In this document: positions 19,611 to 22,317 of the stretch, in pieces
Position numbering within the stretch: position 1 is the first letter of the stretch
Layout of the letters: each line of letters begins with the position of its first letter
Origin: Treponema sp. UBA7590
GTDB taxonomy: Bacteria > Spirochaetota > Spirochaetia > Treponematales > Treponemataceae
Assembly (NCBI GenBank): GCA_002478955.1
Contig: DLKK01000110.1
Location: 1-22,317, forward strand
Length of the DNA: 22,317 bases
Direction of reading: 5' to 3'
Made by a program: the position numbers and the translations under genes
The notes under the pieces: model-generated
The model's input: only the letters and a program-made list of their open reading frames with translations
The model's database searches: none
What the model was told of the DNA's origin: nothing

Positions 19611-22226
19611 TCATGTATTCCCGCTGATTGTGAAAAATCCTATTTCAGTCTGCCAGTTGAAAATCTGGTTCTGGACAGCATTTTCAAGCAAATCAATAAG
19701 TTTCTGCAAATCTGGAACACCAAATGCTTTCACCATTGCTCTGCCGTAAGCTGAAGATTCTGTGTTGAACCATCGTTGGATTTCTTTCCGGGAAATCCGT
19801 CTTTTTTCGTTGACAATCTGGGTTGCGCTCAAAACTTTGAAACCGAATTTTCTGAAAGTTTCTGCAATGTATTGAGTGTTCCAGCAAAAAAACGGATTTG
19901 TCTTGTCGCCAAAAAATTCTGATTCGGCCCGCTCCATTTTTTCAAGGATATCCAGATACGGCTCTCGGGTCGCTTCTGTCAAAACCTGATTTTTTATAAG
20001 CTGGCCAATATGCTGCCCGCCGGAAGGAATTTTCTGCGAGACAACAATGCTCCAGCCACCTGCAAACGGACTTTCCTTTAATGGAATTTCTTCCGCCGCC
20101 TCGTTTTCTTTTTCAATATTCGGATTGAAATCTGAATCATAGTTTGTGCCGTCAAAAATCTCTTTTTCAACTTGAATTTCTGACTCTTTCTGGTCTGTAA
20201 AGACTTTCCCCTTCTGCCTTTGCGGATTCAGAATTTCAAAAACGGCTTTCGCAAGTGCGTCAATTGACTCAACGCTAACAAATGGGTCGCGGAAAAAAAT
20301 CCTGTCAAAAATTGTTCCATTATATTGAAACTTTAAAATCAGATTCTTGAAATTTTCAGAAGACATAAAATCCGGTGCGCTTGTTTCCGGGCGGAACTGA
20401 AGCAGAGGCTTGTCCAAATCACCGAGTGTCCGCGAATATTGCTCCAGAATCTGGCAACCTTTTTCAGTGCGGCACAGACCACAAGTAACGCCTTCCGGAG
20501 TTTTTCGGGCAACTTCCCAAAGCAAAAGCCCATCATCAGCATTCCAAACAAGACAACGGTAATGGCGCAAAAGATTTGCCATTTCTATCATCGTATCGCG
20601 GATTTTCAGAAGAACTTCCGCACGGTTTGAATCAAGACGGTTTTTCCACTGACGGTCGGCTTTGTCCAGCGCAGATTCCCGCGCATTATCAACAGGACTG
20701 AATGTAAGATTTTCGCCTTCGCCTGAATTCTTAAAATGTTCGGCAATCCACCATTCGCTTATAGGATTTACGCCAAACTCTGATTTTGTTTCCTTCGACT
20801 TTTTAATTTCTTCTATTATATTCTTGCTTCCTGTCTGGGCTGGAGCATCTTCCGGCTGCTGCTGTTTTTCAAGAATCGCGGCAATCTGAAGTTCCCGGCG
20901 GCTAAGCACATCCTCTCGGATTTCTTTTTCGTAACCTTGAGTGCTAGGAGTGTAAAAAACGCGCCCCATAAGCGAATCAGGCAAATATTGCTGGGCAACC
21001 CAATGATCCCGGTACGCATGAGGATACAAATATCCTGAGCCATGTCCAAATCCTTCTGCATCCCGGCTAGAATCCTTCAGATGATTTGGAACTTCAACAT
21101 TTTCTTTTTCAACGGAAGAAAGCGCATCAAAAAACGCCATACTTGAATTTGATTTTGGAGCGGTCGCAAGATACAATGCCGCGTGCGCCAAAAAATACCG
21201 GCCTTCCGGTAAACCAACGCGGTCAAATGCGGCGGCACAACTTTCAACAATCTCAACGGCTTTAGGATCGGCAAGCCCCGTGTCCTCGCAGGCAGAAATC
21301 AACATACGCCTGAAAATGAAATGAGGATCTTCCCCTGCGCTGACCATTCTGGCAAGCCAATAGCAGGCGGCATCAGGATCCCGGCCGCGTAAAGATTTAA
21401 TAAACGCGCTGATTATATCGTAGTGGTAATCGCCATCACGGTCATAAAGAACAACTTTTTTCTGGATTGATTCCTCGGCAGCTTCCTTTGAGATATAAAT
21501 TGTCGAGCCATAAGCCGGAACTGGAACATCCGCATCTGGATCCCACTTTTCTGGCGTTGTTTCCACAGCAAGTTCAAGCGCATTCAGCAAGGAACGGCAA
21601 TCTCCGCCAGCAGTTTCAACAAGATGCTCAAGCGCGCCTTTTTCAAAAACAACTTTCCAGCGGCCGTAGCCTCTTTCTTTGTCCTCTAACGCCATATGCG
21701 CCGCTTTCATCAAATCATCGTAAGTCAAAGATTTAAGCTGAAAAACACGGGAACGGCTGACAAGCGCGCGATTTACTTCAAAAAACGGATTTTCAGTTGT
21801 TGCACCAATAAGAATTATCGTTCCATTTTCAACCCAAGGCAAAAGTGCGTCCTGCTGGCTTTTGTTCCAGCGGTGAACTTCATCAACAAAAAGAATCGTT
21901 CTTCGGCTGTAAAGATTGTAATAATCTTCCGCCTGCTTGATTGAATTGCGGATATCGGCAACCCCAGTAAGAACCGCATTCAACGTAATAAAATTTGATT
22001 TTGTATGGTTTGCAATAACTCGCGCCAAAGTTGTTTTTCCAGTTCCTGGCGGTCCATAAAAAATAACGGAAGTGAGCTGATCCGCAGCAATCGCACGGCG
22101 CAAAAGGCGCCCCTTTCCAACAATATGGTCCTGCCCGATATATTCATCGAGATTTCTAGGTCGCATCCGGGAAGCAAGCGGCTCGCGCAAACTTCGTGCC
22201 ATGCTAAAAAGTGATTCATTTTCCAT
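19611..22226 (-). CDS. rarA: RarA (MgsA/WRNIP1) AAA+ ATPase fused to a long C-terminal region
   Basis: The 871-residue protein has a complete RarA in residues 1-450: Walker A GPPGTGKTT (58-66), Walker B ILFVDEVH (111-118), sensor 1 GATTENP (141-147), VSRSRVFQL, then the oligomerisation block with CEDTGLADP and YPHAYRDHWVAQQYLP. RarA acts at stalled replication forks with SSB and the clamp loader. Residues 450-871 are extra; ordinary RarA ends near 430-450. The extra part starts with a charged linker, then helices, then LVWNADDGLLLWEVARKTPEG (559-579). That last block resembles a worn methyltransferase motif I, as described for RarA/unknown-domain fusions. An acidic linker follows, then a distinct C-terminal helical part. 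Ribosome binding is weak (AAGG, about 12 bases upstream). No frameshift is seen. Confidence 0.9.
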   Translation of the reverse strand: MENESLFSMARSLREPLASRMRPRNLDEYIGQDHIVGKGRLLRRAIAADQLTSVIFYGPPGTGKTTLARVIANHTKSNFITLNAVLTGVADIRNSIKQAEDYYNLYSRRTILFVDEVHRWNKSQQDALLPWVENGTIILIGATTENPFFEVNRALVSRSRVFQLKSLTYDDLMKAAHMALEDKERGYGRWKVVFEKGALEHLVETAGGDCRSLLNALELAVETTPEKWDPDADVPVPAYGSTIYISKEAAEESIQKKVVLYDRDGDYHYDIISAFIKSLRGRDPDAACYWLARMVSAGEDPHFIFRRMLISACEDTGLADPKAVEIVESCAAAFDRVGLPEGRYFLAHAALYLATAPKSNSSMAFFDALSSVEKENVEVPNHLKDSSRDAEGFGHGSGYLYPHAYRDHWVAQQYLPDSLMGRVFYTPSTQGYEKEIREDVLSRRELQIAAILEKQQQPEDAPAQTGSKNIIEEIKKSKETKSEFGVNPISEWWIAEHFKNSGEGENLTFSPVDNARESALDKADRQWKNRLDSNRAEVLLKIRDTMIEMANLLRHYRCLVWNADDGLLLWEVARKTPEGVTCGLCRTEKGCQILEQYSRTLGDLDKPLLQFRPETSAPDFMSSENFKNLILKFQYNGTIFDRIFFRDPFVSVESIDALAKAVFEILNPQRQKGKVFTDQKESEIQVEKEIFDGTNYDSDFNPNIEKENEAAEEIPLKESPFAGGWSIVVSQKIPSGGQHIGQLIKNQVLTEATREPYLDILEKMERAESEFFGDKTNPFFCWNTQYIAETFRKFGFKVLSATQIVNEKRRISRKEIQRWFNTESSAYGRAMVKAFGVPDLQKLIDLLENAVQNQIFNWQTEIGFFTISGNT

Positions 22227-22317
22227 AACGACAATCAGCCTTAATTTTGAGTTTTTATGGGAAGTTTTGTCAGTAAAAATAATTGAATATTGCTACCTAG
22301 CGAATTGACGCGCTTTT

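Overview
This window looks like chromosomal DNA from a host-associated, AT-rich spirochaete, most likely Treponema or a close relative. The indications are a 927-residue ankyrin-repeat lipoprotein, a membrane-embedded LuxR-type regulator, a RarA ATPase with a long extra C-terminal region, a cytoplasmic maltodextrin-type GH13 enzyme and a formate--tetrahydrofolate ligase. The assignment rests on gene content and style, not on a database match.

Layout. 1-2941: the 3' end of an HD-GYP signalling protein, converging on an aldo/keto reductase that lies behind glycyl-tRNA synthetase on the minus strand. 2942-4347: a 544-base regulatory interval, then a six-helix membrane LuxR regulator. The interval holds a structured glyS leader, a candidate minus-strand small RNA, five TAAC-N4-GTTA dyads and an 11-C tract. 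4348-7131: the ankyrin lipoprotein. 7132-8065: a GC-rich intergenic repeat, a TrpR/YerC-like regulator, tRNA-Glu(CTC) and tRNA-Gln(CTG). 8255-9990: an apparent operon of an acidic protein, an RluA-type pseudouridine synthase and a small membrane protein. 10098-12784: a GH13 enzyme and a metallo-beta-lactamase-fold hydrolase read divergently from a 47-base spacer. 12859-15461, minus strand: tRNA-Arg(CCT), fhs and a VapBC-type toxin-antitoxin pair. 15541-17160: another GC-rich repeat, then a three-gene accessory module bracketed by related direct and inverted repeats. 17161-22226, minus strand: an RsuA/RluB-type pseudouridine synthase behind citrate synthase, then the RarA fusion.

How the genes work together. 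Most genes are housekeeping: translation and RNA modification, central and one-carbon metabolism, maltodextrin use and replication-fork maintenance. The most promising regulatory unit is 3175-4347. A membrane regulator, helically spaced operators, a homopolymer that could change operator phasing, a divergent candidate small RNA and a downstream surface-type lipoprotein sit together. The most promising accessory unit is 15687-17160, with a four-helix membrane protein, a zinc-finger plus CFI-box protein and a 95-residue unknown.

A recurring feature is that five genes have a -10 hexamer only 6-8 bases before the ATG and no Shine-Dalgarno, which suggests leaderless mRNAs. The other starts have clear purine-rich ribosome binding sites. 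All functions are inferred by eye from motifs; no searches or folding programs were run.
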